From NCBI GenBank assembly GCA_017979445.1, contig CM030706.1, positions 15,114,967 to 15,178,966 on the forward strand: DNA of 64,000 nt, given 5' to 3'. The stretch comes from Akebia trifoliata. Taxonomy: Eukaryota > Streptophyta > Magnoliopsida > Ranunculales > Lardizabalaceae. The notes under the pieces are model-generated. The model saw nothing but the letters and a program-made list of their open reading frames with translations, was not told where the DNA came from and did no database searches. The position numbers and the translations under genes are program-made. Of this stretch, positions 21,601 to 32,365 are shown piece by piece; the stretch's first letter is position 1, and each line of letters begins with the position of its first letter.

Positions 21601-23550
21601 TGGAACCTCAATACTACATTATTTGGAGTTGTCACCATTCTTTCTTGGAAATGAGTGTAAATGAGCACCCGAAATGATTTTGAAATAGTTTTTATCATTG
21701 TAGTGACTCTCATACATGAAAAAAATGGTCTACCTAAAAATTAAGTAAGGAGGTCTGGTTAGAGGATAAGGAAAGTGTTTGGCACCCCATCCTCTATACC
21801 AAATATGGTAACTTTGAAACTTGGTCAATCTTTTAAAAAACTTAAGAAAAGAAAAATGTATGAAAATGCATGTTAGATGTAGAGTGTAATAAATGAAAAT
21901 GTTCCCTTAAAAAAGGTTTTGATGTCAATGTGACATTGGGAACATCCTATAGAGAAAGATGATCCATATAACTTATATTATTTTACATGAGTATGAATGT
22001 TGGTTTAGATTTTTTAGAGAGACTTCATGATGGACTTCCCTTATTACCATAACCTTAATGTATGTATGCAAGTTAGAAACTTAGTGTTTTAATTTCAACA
22101 AGAGGGTGACATATTTCTTCATCATGACCAAATATATGTGAGTGGGTACATGATGTACAATATGATACATAAAAAATGTAGTAAGAAATAGATGGCTTCA
22201 ACCCTTACCCTTTTGGCCAAACCTAAGTCCCACCTACCGGAGGTGGGAGAGGGTGTGCATTACATCCTAGGAGGTTTCTAAAAACATAAAATAAATAAAG
22301 GGTTAGAAGTAAAAAGTGCAAATGCTTTAAAATAAATATAATCTACACCCATCTTGTCCATTGATGTTCTTGAATGAGCTTGAGTCTTGAGATGAACTTG
22401 AGGGTTGAGGGCTTTAGTTAAGGGTAAATGGTTAAAGATGATAGGAGTTATTGGTTGAAAGTGGAGATATGGGTGGGATTTCTTGAGTTAAAGGTTGGTT
22501 TGAGAAAATATTATAGAGGTGAGTAAGGATTTTGATAGAGTTTTAGGTTGATAGATGGGAGTTTGAAAGCATGAATTCCTGATAGGAAATGGGACTATTT
22601 ATAGAGTTTTTAGAAAACTTTTAACGTTAAAGTGGTCCAACCCTAGAAATAAAGAGAATGGATATAAAGTTTAGATTATTTCTTTTTAGATTTTTTATTT
22701 TTATGAGGGTAAAAGTAAAATTTGTGTAAAAGTATTTTTGATATTTAGTTTCTTGGTAAATAGAAGTGAAGAAGAAAAATAATTTTGGGAGGGTGAGTAG
22801 GGGAGTGACATGTGTAAAGGTAAAGTGGTAGGTAAAATGTAGATCTTGACTCATTTGTAAATAACTTATAAAGTAAGGGTAGATGTATATTTTTGAAATA
22901 GACTAATTGGAGACTGAGTAGAAGAGTGATATGTGTAAAGGTGAAATGGTACGTAAAAAATAGACCTTGGCTCATTTGTAAATAACTAATAAAACAATGG
23001 GTGAATGTATATTTTTGAAATGGACTAATGGAAGAGCTCCATATATATACTTGAAGATTCCCACCTTTTGAGGGTAGGCTTGGAAGTTTTCCCAAGTTTA
23101 AGAATTTTTACCAAAGACAAAAATACTCTTTGGATTTGACTAGACTTTTTGATAAAGGTATTCTTGGGTTTTCACAAGGGAGTTGACTCCTGAATTAGGT
23201 TAGAGCATTGGGCATTGGGACTTATGGGAGACTACCATGTGTCTTCTTTTGAAATGAGGTGTAAGATCATGGGTATAGAATGGGCTTAATATGGACTTTG
23301 CTTTGGACTTATGTTATAGACTTAGGATGGTTTTGGGTATTTGGGCTAGGTTTAAAAAATGACTTGTTATAAGACTAGGGTATGGATAATAGATTGGTTA
23401 ATGGAGAGTGGATATGAATTAGGGAGCGGGTATGAGTCGATTCATGGTTAGGAAGGTGAGTATGAAATTGAATTGAATCAGGGACAAGGTTTGGGTATGC
23501 AAAATAATATGAGAAAATGCATGTGTGCATGTGTACATGAAAAAGGTGCC
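21601..23550 (-). mobile_element. Gypsy LTR, first part of a long split LTR
   Basis: TG at 21601 directly follows the broken copia pol. The family landmarks GGAGTTGTCACC (21631) and GGAAAGTGTTTGGCACCCC (21768-21786) follow. On the minus strand CTCTATAAATAGTCCC (about 22600) is a TATA box in the same relative place as in the other LTRs. A tandem duplication of about 121 bp lies at 22790-23032. The sequence is interrupted at 23550 by element A, whose target duplication is GTGCC. Confidence 0.55.
22790..23032. repeat. 121-bp tandem duplication in LTR
   Basis: Two copies, each with GAGTAG(G/A)(G/A)GAGTGA(C/T)ATGTGTAAAGG... to ...GTATATTTTTGAAAT(A/G)GACTAA. They are diverged at roughly one base in ten. 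Non-coding. Confidence 0.7.
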
Positions 23551-25510
23551 TGAAAGCGCCCTCGATCCGCGGGGTGCGCGGATCCGCTTTTGACCCTTGA
23601 GGTTTGGGAGTCGCCACCTAGTTATTGTGGTCTAGGAATCATATTGACTCTAACATGGATAAAAAGAACTAATCTACCATAAAAAATCTGAATTCGGGGA
23701 TCAAGTTACGGGGTTGGAAGGTGTTAGCCACCAACCCCGCCCGGCCAAAGCCGGTCTCTACTAAAGTCCCAAGTAAATTACATTGCTAAAACCTAGATAA
23801 AAAAATAAATAAAAATAAAAATTTACCTTTCCGATGGCAAGGACTTGGTTCCCTCAGATCTGACAAAAAGAGCTCCTTGTACCGTGCTCCCTGGCTTCGT
23901 TCTGTTTCCGGATTTGACTTCGGATCTCCGAGGCAAGGTATCTCCTTGTTTTTTAATCTGAACTCTTCAAGTTCGTTGTGGATTTGGGGGTGTTTTTAGA
24001 AGGCTTTTGGGTGTTTTCTAGACTAAAATTGAAGGAGGGATGTTAGTTAAGGAGTTGGGGCTCCAAAACTAGGGTTTATGGGGGGCTAGGGGAGCTTTTA
24101 GACCTACTTTTCTTAGGGTTTATTATTTGATACGAAAATAGGGTGTGAGCACCTCTATTTATAGATGTTTTTAGGGGTTGATTTGGATAGAGTTAGTGTT
24201 TAATTAGAGATCGTTTAATTAGAGTTGTGTTTTAGTTTGACTTGTTTTAGGTAGAATTGTGTTTTAATTAGAATTGTTTTAGGTAGAATTGTGTTTTAAT
24301 TCAAATTGTTTTAGGTGGAATTGTTTTTTAGTTAGAACTCTATTAGATAGAGTTATTATTTAATTAGATCTCTATTATGACTTTTGGTCTTATTTGATTG
24401 ACTTTTAATGTTTTGACTTTAGTCTTAATTGATCGACTTTCAATATCTTGACTTTAGTCTTGCTTAATTGACTTTAATTTTGACTTCAGTCTTACTTGAT
24501 TGACTTTAATACCTTGACCTTAGTCTTGCTTGATTTACTTTGATTTTTGGAGAACCCCTCCTCTAAAATATTTTTAATTCTTTGGACCCCCAAATGGAGG
24601 GGTCTTAAAGAAATATCCCACGAACCCTCAACAATTTTGCTTGAGAGTCCGATTAATCGATTTTTTAGGTTCAAAATTTTTAAATTAATTTCATTAATGT
24701 TTAAATTTAATTATTTAATGTTTTATTTATTAATTTCGGAATTTTTTATCATGAAAATTGTGAAATTACCGTTTTGCCCCCGAGAGGACTTTTCACGTTT
24801 TAAGTCGGTTTTTAATGTTCTAGGATGTTTTAGAATCGGTTTTTCGTAAGGAATTCAATGGAAATATTAGTTTTTGTTATTTATGAAATTTTTTGTGTGA
24901 AATGGTGGTCAACTTTATGACGGGCATTTTCGTAACATGAAAATTGTGAAATTACCGTTTTGCCCCCAGAGAGGACTTTTCACGTTTTAAGTCGGTTTTT
25001 AATGTTCTAGGATGTTTTAGAATCGGTTTTTCGTAAGGAATTCAATGGAAATATTAGTTTTTGTTATTTATGAAATTTTTTGTGTGAAATGGTTGTGAAC
25101 TTTATGAGGGGCATTTTCGTAATTTTGTCAAATTCTGTTAAAATTGGTGAAATGATTTATTTGGTTCCGATTTGTCATTTTATGTGTTCGAATGGGTTTT
25201 CCTAAGCGTAACGTAGGCTCTAGGGTTGTTTTTGAGGTTAGGGGTATTTTGGTAATTTGATAATTTTTAGTGATTTTTATCATGAAGCTTCTTTTTGGTC
25301 TGCAAGATGATGATTTCTATGTTTATGGGGTCGTACTTTCCTAGCGTAGCGTGGTTTCTAAGGTTTTGTCAATTCGAGATACCTCATCTGGATTTCTGAA
25401 ACAAATCTGGTAACAAAGTAAAGCAATGGAATACACATCCATCATTGGGAATCCTTGCGATCGGTTGACGAGTTGATTAATCAGGTGGATGCAAAAATGG
25501 GGTGTCTACA
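23551..25510 (-). repeat. 3' LTR of element A
   Basis: It begins TGAAAGCGCC and ends GGTGTCTACA on the plus strand, so on the coding strand it starts TGTAGACACC. It contains a TATA box on the minus strand (CTATAAATAGAGG complement at 24153-24165). A 186-bp tandem duplication (24751-24936 and 24937 to about 25120) is also present in the 5' LTR. An 8-bp perfect inverted repeat GATCCGCG..CGCGGATC with a 5-nt loop lies at 23564-23584, at the U5 end. Confidence 0.92.
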
Positions 25511-25532
25511 GATGCCCCTCTTTGGCAGAGGG
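25511..25532 (-). other. Polypurine tract of element A
   Basis: On the minus strand GCCAAAGAGGGGCATC abuts the TGTAGACACC start of the 3' LTR. It is the expected plus-strand priming site. The same 16 bases lie beside the LTR end at 53683. Confidence 0.75.
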
Positions 25533-25882
25533 TTGAAGCAAACTAGATAGCAAATCTATCTTGGTAGATTAGTGCGATATCCGAATGCCAAAGCTAGTGA
25601 CAGTTCATTTTGCAGCCTGATTTAGCAATTTGTCAAGGTGTTCGGATCCTTGAGAATAAAACTCTCCCCGAATCAAAAGGTTGTCAGGTCCTTGAGCGCA
25701 AACTCTCACTGACGGTGTCAGATCCTTGAATTTTAGAGAATTCTCCCTGACTAAAAAGTGCAAATGTGCAAGTGTGTGCACTGTGTGAAACTGAGTAAAA
25801 CCTGAGCATAAATTTAGCATAATCTGAGTATAAACTGAGCATAATTTGAATATAAACTGAGCATAATTTGAATAATATCTGA

Positions 25883-26930
25883 ACATAGTTCCTGAGCATA
25901 GTTCCGAGAAAACCCTCGGCGGTATCTGAGCATAGTTCCAAGAAAACCCTCGGCGGTAACTGAGCATAGTTCCGAGAAAACCCTCGACGGTATCTGAGCA
26001 TAGTTCCGAGAAAACTCTCGGCGATAACTGAGCATAGTTCCGAGAAAACCCTCGGCGATATCTGAGCATAGTTCCGAGAAAACCCTCGGCGGTATCTGAG
26101 CATAGTTCCGAGAAAACTCTCGGCGGTAACTGAGCATAGTTCCGAGAAAACCCTCGGCGGTATCTGAGCATAGTTCCGAGAAAACCCTCGGCGGTATCTG
26201 AGCATAGTTCCGAGGTATCTGAGCATAGTTCCAAGAGGTATCTGAGCATAGTTCCGAGAAAACCCTCGGCGGTATCTGAGCATAGTTCCGAGAAAACCCT
26301 CGGCGGTATCCGAGCATAGTTCCGAGAAAACCCTCGGCGGTCTGAGCATAGTTCCGAGAAAACCCTCGGCGGTATCTGAGCATAGTTCCGAGAAAACCCT
26401 CGGCGGTATCTGAGCATAGTTCCGAGAAAACCCTCGGCGGCATCTGAGCATAGTTCCGAGAAAACCCTCGGCGGTATCTGAGCATAGTTCCGAGAAAACC
26501 CTCGGCGGTATCTGAGCAAAATCCGAAGAAACCCTCGGCGGTATCTGAGCAAAATCCAAGAAACCCTTGGCGGAATCTGAGCAAAATCCAAGATAACCCT
26601 TGGCGGCAACTGAGAAAAATCCAAGATAACCCTTGGCGGCAACTGAGCAAAATCCAAGATAACCCTTGGCGAGAACTGAGTAAAATCCAAGATAACCTTG
26701 GCGGATCTGAGCAAAATCCAAGATAACCCTTGGCGGAAACTGAGCAAAATCCAAGATAACCCTTGGCGGAAACTGAGCAAAATCCAAGATAACCCTTGGC
26801 GGAAACTGAGCAAAATCCAAGATAACCCTTGGCGGCAAAAATCCAAGATAACCCTTGGCGGCAATTGAGCAAAATCCAAGATAACCCTTGGTGAGCAAAA
26901 TCCAAGATAACCCTTGAAACTGAGCAAAAC
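25883..26930 (-). repeat. 34-bp hairpin minisatellite in the 3' UTR of element A
   Basis: About 30 tandem units of 34 bp, with some short units near 26199-26240 and 26830-26920. Left-hand units read CTGAGCATAGTTCCGAGAAAACCCTCGGCGGTAT in two overlapping parts: spacer CTGAGCATAGTT and stem-loop CCGAG-AAAACC-CTCGG. Right-hand units (from about 26505) have spacer CTGAGCAAAAT and stem-loop CCAAG-ATAACC-CTTGG. A pair of compensating changes therefore separates the sub-families. All three minus-strand frames stay open across it (363-449 codons) because the unit has no stop in any frame and 34 is not a multiple of three; I do not regard those as genes. Tat-lineage elements are known for hypervariable tandem repeats in this position. 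Confidence 0.92.
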
Positions 26931-28689
26931 TGGCAGAGGAATGAATGAATTTTGGAGAAATCTGATTAGAACGAACCGGAGAACGAATAAATATGAAAGA
27001 TAATGAATCTGGAAGAGAAATGATTGATTCCAAGAATGATTGAATCTGGAAAAGAATCTGGAGAACGAAAGAATGTTATATCTCCTATGTGAGATCCAAA
27101 ATGCTTTTGTTTGAACCTCAAGGATTTATCAAAAAGTTTTATGAATTTAAAACCTGAGTTTTTATTTCTTTTGAACCTCAAGAGTTTTTTGAAAAAATTA
27201 TTATCAAGAGGGTTACCTTAAATTTGGGGTTCTCATTATCTCTTAGAATTACCATTGCTTAAAAGCAAAATGCCTCTAGTTTGACAATGACCATGACCTT
27301 GAAAATAATTGAACACATTGTGCAAAAAAATGCCCCTAGTATAAGGAGGAAAAGTTACATTAAAAAAGAAAGAAAATGCCCCTTGTATGAAGGTTTGAAA
27401 TAATTGATTACCACAAGCGTAATAAAGACTCAACTTTTTAATTTTGATTAATTTTATTGAAGGTTTTTGAGTCAGGCTCAAGAGTACAAAATTATTTCCT
27501 TTCGAGTTTCATCATAGAATTCACCCTTATCAACTTTGGTTCACTTGGGGAAGTAAATATTTTCAGATCGATCATAGACAAGATACTTGTGACTTCTGAG
27601 TCTATGCCTGGTTTAAACTAAGTATTGAACTTGATTATTCGGACTTCTGATGTTTCAGCTCGAACCGCTCTCAGCTTGGGATTATCTTCTGTTTTTCTTT
27701 GTTGCTCTAACTTTTGCCTAGATCGCCTTTTCAGGTTTTCAATCTAGCGAGCTTGCTCTAACTTTTGCCTAGATCGCCTTTTCAGGTTTTCGATCTAGCG
27801 AGCTTTTTTTTTCTTCTTGGCTCTGATTGTTGCCAAAGTTGTCCTTTCAGATTTTCAACCTTGCGAGCTTGCCTTAATTTTTGCCTAAGTCGCCCTTTTC
27901 GGGTTTTCAACTTAGCAGGCTTCATCATTTTTTATCTTTTTATTTTTTTTTTGTCTCTGAACTTCTGGAGTTACTGCCTGATCATGCTTTGCTATCTTCT
28001 TGACTTTTCGCACGGTACTTAGGAGGACTTTTATAGGTAGGCTTAGGACTGGGTATAAAAAAGAAAGGGATTTTGAGGCTCAAAAACCCAAATGCCCATT
28101 GTGTGGCATTTCATTTAAACTTTTTTCTTGAATTTTCTTCCCCATTTTGGATGATATTTCTTTCTCTTTTGAATTTTTTTTTTTTTTGATTTTTTGTGTG
28201 GGGAAATAGATTTTTTTTATTTTGATGTGGTCGGGCCTGAAGTGACTTCTCAGGTTGCCTACGTACCCCAAAATTTTGGGATCAGACCAAAACGTAGTTC
28301 GAAGCTTCCCTCCCCTAGGTTAGGTGATCGGGCTGAGAAAGAAAAAAGGCATCATTCATTTTTTTTTGAAAGGCTACAAAGGGTTGAGAAAGGATATGTT
28401 GAACAGGGTAACTGGGTAATATGAGGATTGATTCGGCCAAAGATGGCCTCCTTAAATATAGTACCGCTTGATCTGGTCAAGGTTGGTTGGTTCTGGTAGT
28501 TCACCTCCATCATGATCTTGAAGTCTGACGACTTTTCTAGACAGTATTTCCTTAATGAATGAATTCCTCCAATTTAGACTTTCTCCTATAGTCGATGAGG
28601 AGTGTTCAATTTTCTTTGAAGTCTGATAGTTAAATCTTTGACTTGTAAATGATGAGCTTTGACCTTCTTGTTAAATGCACATGTGACTC
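26931..28689 (-). other. 3' untranslated region of element A
   Basis: No ORF of note. About 28220-28330 contains GGCCTGAAGTGACTTCTCAGG and CAGACCAAAACGTAGTTCGAAG words that I associate with the 3' regions of Tat-type elements. Poly-T runs lie near 28170-28220. A 51-bp repeat is listed separately. Confidence 0.5.
27705..27923. repeat. 51-bp tandem repeat, four units
   Basis: Units start at 27705, 27756, 27821 and 27872. Each contains TTTTGCCTAGATCGCC-like text, then TTTTCAGGTTTTC and ATCTAGCGAGCTT. The first two are nearly identical and the last two are diverged, and a T-rich insertion separates units 2 and 3. Confidence 0.8.
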
Positions 28690-29480
28690 TTCTTAGATAA
28701 GCTTGCACGTGGTACAGGGCTTTAACTTGTTTTCTTCTATGAAGTTTAATTCTTCATACTGTTGATGAACCCAATCTGTTTCTAACAAATGATTTTCCAA
28801 CAAGACCCTGAGAGACGAAATTTCCATTTCAACTGGCAAAACTGCTTCCATGCCATACACTAAGGAGTAGGGAATAGCTCCAATATAAGATAGCATTGAA
28901 GTAAGATGTGCCCCTAGTGTGAATGGTAACTTTTCTAACTAATCCTGATGTGATTGACACATTTCCCTGATGATTGTTTTGAGATTTTTTACTAGCTGCT
29001 TCAACCTTTCATTAATCTGAGGATGGTAGAGAGATAATGTGTGATGCCGGATCTTGAACTTTAAATATAGAGTAACAACTTAAGCTTTGATGTACAACCC
29101 ATTATCAAATATCAATTCAAAAGGTATCCCCATATCGATTGATAATATGCGATTTCCAACTTAAGATGTAGTGAGGATAGCACTGATACATTTTATAACA
29201 TCTTCTTTAATTCCATTGATATAGACGAGTATCTAGTCCATGTTGAACAACACTCAAGCTTGTACCTAACATACCCTCATATGATCACACGAACAAGTCT
29301 TTTGAAATTTCTGAGAAAATTCATTATCCCCTTGTGTTCCTCTAGAGATAAGATGGTTTCTATTTGAATCTCTTTAGGAATTTATTTCTGTTCCGAGGTC
29401 AATGACCTTTGCTTTCTTGAGCCCGACTCTTATCTTCTTGTCTTTGAATCTAGATTATTAGTTAATTCGTTAATACGCTC
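28690..29480 (-). pseudogene. Pol remnant of element A: RT start fused to integrase C-half
   Basis: From the right, the minus strand first matches the segment before RT (SLEEHKGIMNFLRNFK, about 29345-29295), equivalent to the SLEECEGIIDLLKTFK region of the gag-pol at 61160-61220. After a junction near 29235-29270 it becomes integrase: DMGIPFELIFDNG at about 29130-29095, TLSLYHPQINERLKQLVKNL at 29040-28981, and the C-terminal PYSLVYGMEAVLPVE near 28850. The first catalytic Asp of integrase, all of the RT core and RNase H are missing. Stops and frameshifts are present. This internal deletion is what makes the element non-autonomous. Confidence 0.8.
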
Positions 29481-30064
29481 GAGATATTCAAAAATTTCTT
29501 TTGTACGATCAATTCAGAAGGGGCGACAGACACCTCTATAAACTCGACGAACTAACTTGACTCAATAAGAAAGAGTAGGCTCAATCTAAGGAAGACATGA
29601 CCTTGCTAGAAAAAAGGACTCGAGCTAACCCAAATGACCCATGAAAACTCAAGACTACCCAAAACGGGCTTGATGAGAACTGAGACATTACTTACAACCG
29701 GTAGGATTGAAGCACTATGATTTTCAAAGAACAATTGGATGATGTTGAGAAATTTTGAGGTCATTTCTGACTGTTGACTTGATATTGACGTTTACTCTAA
29801 CTGATCGGATTTACAACCCTACCTAGACGATGGATGATTGAGCTTAGATACAATGATAATCCTTAACCTCTTTGAAGGTGAATTTAACCAATTTCAGTGT
29901 CACCCCCTTGATAACATTTTTAAGAATCATTTTATTGAGGTTTGTGCACCAATCCATTAATTAATCCATTCACACAATGAGTATTTGAAAAGGAGATATT
30001 TATTCAAAAAAGAAAGATAATTTTATTAAAAATGATTGACAATATGTTCTTATTAAAACATCTT
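29481..30064 (-). other. Element A internal, no recognisable domain
   Basis: It lies between ORF1 and the pol stump, where gag, protease and linker would be expected. I see no motif in any frame. It is likely a scrambled remnant of a large internal deletion. Confidence 0.4.
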
Positions 30065-31260
30065 TCAACAAATTTGTTTTGAACTATTTTTACATGGACG
30101 CTTGGCTTTGTCTTGATGGTCATCAAGATTGCTGTCAGGCTTGACCCTCTTGGTTCTAACAACTGGCTCTCTGAATTCTGCTGGTCCGTCTGGATACCCT
30201 AAGGTGCGCTTGTTCCATGCTTTCTCGATGAGGTGTACTAACTTTTCAGTCAAAGGCTCGGGAGAAAAGAAAGCTTTGGGTTGAGATAAGGATAACTCTA
30301 TGGGTACATCATACTGTTCTGGGATCAAATTAGGATGGTAAAAAGATGTTTCTTCTAAACCAATCAGACGGACATAGTAGGATCCTTTGGTTCCTAGAAC
30401 AGGGGGATCAGTCATCCACCAAGGGCACCTAAAATCGATATGACAGGCGAGGCGAGAGTCTAACCATTTACTCCAAGCTTTGACTGAATTGTGACGCACT
30501 AACAGGTTTCTCTTGGAAAAATGTTCTGGGCCATATTCGAGGTTTGAGGGAACCTCTACGACTTTGAGACGATCACAAAGCCACATATAGAGTAGGTAGG
30601 GGCTTCCCTTGAAGCTTTCTCGCTCACCATTTTTTATGGCATCTAATCCTGAGAAGGTTTCAGCTAGGATGAGAGGTACTGGGTTGGCTTTCCTTGAGAG
30701 CGGAGAGGCTATATCTATGAAGGACTCAGGGATAGTTTGGCCATCACTATTGGAGGTCAGTATGTATTGAGCTAGGATTCCTAAGCACAACCGATAGTCT
30801 CTAGTGGCTCGCCAAGCTTCGGGTTTTACATTGATAGGGTGACTGCGGGAGCGATACGGGCCTAGTAAAGGTACTAAGTTCAATCTCCCATCATTGACTA
30901 AGACCTTGGATTCTTCCTTGGAAAAATTAGCCCTGTGGCGAGTTCACCAGAATATCCGGTCTTCAATGAGGGCCTGACTAGGGGTCCTGAAGTGGATATC
31001 CTCATGATGCCGCAATAATCCTCGTGAGTAGGGCATAAATGCATGTACCCCATATGGAATATATGAAGATAGGGGTTCCATCGCTTAGACATAGCATGTA
31101 AGAGGTTCCAGTCGATCTCAAACTCATGGAAGTAAAGAGCACTCCTCAACATGAATCTCCCAAAATTGATCTTCTCTACAGGGTGCATTCCTATGACGGT
31201 TGTTTTGACTAACTGATCGATTGGGTTATCGCCGACGGCTAACATCCTGGTTTGACACAA
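30065..31260 (-). pseudogene. Tat-type ORF1 (DUF7745 / plant-mobile-domain-like)
   Basis: Two minus-strand frames, 31260-30898 and 30883-30065, are joined by a frameshift near 30890. The first contains IDWNLLHAMSKRWNPYLHIF followed by HLCPTHEDYCGIM. This matches the opening of the DUF7745 family of plant ORFs, which resemble the plant mobile domain and form the extra ORF1 upstream of gag in Tat/Ogre elements. The second contains ILAQYILTS, GSPYLLYMWLCDRL, the aromatic CPWWMTDPP region and a basic C-terminus with KRVKPDSN and DKAKRPCKN. The function of this ORF is unknown. Its position (after a long leader, before pol) supports the assignment. Confidence 0.7.
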
Positions 31261-32013
31261 AAGGGTATTTTAGTACTCTTCCAATGATCCATGTAAAAGA
31301 TCAACTTATTTTCTTTTGAAAAATCTTATTCTTATGGAAAATATTTTCTGGAAAATGTTTCTTCTAAAGGACACTTCTTTTGGAAAATAATCTTTTTCGA
31401 AAAATATTTTCTTTTTCTTCTTTGAAAACTCGATTTCCATTTTGATTTAAATGGCCCGGTCCATCATGATTGTTGCATCGGGATGGACTGGGTCATTGTT
31501 GTAAAAGAATGGATTTTTTTATTGGATCGGTGCACCTATTTTAATTTTCGAAAATAAAATTTTGATCCTTGAGGACAATCATACACTTTGATCTCAACAT
31601 TTATATCACTCACAAACATTCATCCAACAACAGGCATTCATTCAATAAACAACCCGGGAACACCCACGATAAGTTCGAGTCGTGACCTATGGGGAAGGTT
31701 TTTAGACTCTAGGCTTACTACGTGCAATGCATTTTTATCTGGCCACCCTTGCCCAAGCACACCTATATACCTTTCGATACGTGGTGACTTGGTTTGATAT
31801 ACCGTATAGGTGATAATCTAAAACCTCAATTCACTTCTCTGAAGCCAAAAACAGCCAGTTTGATCTCCAGTTGAGAGGTGGCGCACAATGCTGAGCAAAG
31901 GCCAACTTAAATACCTCTCGTCTAGAATAGACGTAGTCTATCCCCCTTGTACAGTAGGGTACAGTGGGGCAAGATCTTGCTTAGGCACCAGTTTTGACCA
32001 AGAAGTGCAATTG

Positions 32014-32365
32014 ATATACTTGGGTTATCTTTTATACCTATGGGTACGAGTCAAGAGTTGTAGCTTTCATAAATGGTTTGGCATCCCACGAGGGGACCGA
32101 CCACGTACTAGTACTACGTTGGCAATCGGGACATGTGACTGTGTGGCTTACAATAGGTCAAAGGCTTAGGTCGCTCCAGCCTGGGTGCATCAATATACCT
32201 CTCAGAATCACCTGATCGGATGGTATTGACGTTCCCAGTTTGATATACCCTAAGGTACGTGACTGGAGTTGTGGGTTTCATGAATGACGTCGCATCTCCG
32301 AAGAGACCGGGCCACGCACTAGTGCCACGTTGGCTAAATGGGACGTGTAAGTGAGTAAAGCAGTA
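32014..32365. repeat. Two diverged leader repeats with 10-bp palindromes
   Basis: Two repeats share GATATAC...GAGTTGTAGCTTTCATAAATGG-like text, GA(G/C)ACCG(A/G)CCACG, a palindrome, then ACGTTGGC. The palindrome is GTACTAGTAC in the first (32105-32114) and GCACTAGTGC in the second (32316-32325), both perfect despite differing sequence. In element B the first is identical (54962-54971) and the second is GCACTAGTAC (55172-55181). Confidence 0.75.

Noticed and set aside
22627..23095. Minus-strand ORFs rich in Phe, Thr and Leu
   Set aside because: They translate a 121-bp tandem duplication in LTR sequence.
25883..26930. CRISPR-like array
   Set aside because: Units are contiguous 34-bp tandem repeats without unique spacers, inside a plant LTR retrotransposon.
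25605..27033. Three overlapping minus-strand ORFs of 363-449 codons
   Set aside because: They are different phases of the same stop-free 34-bp repeat in a retrotransposon 3' UTR. No protein family is matched and three frames cannot all be genes.
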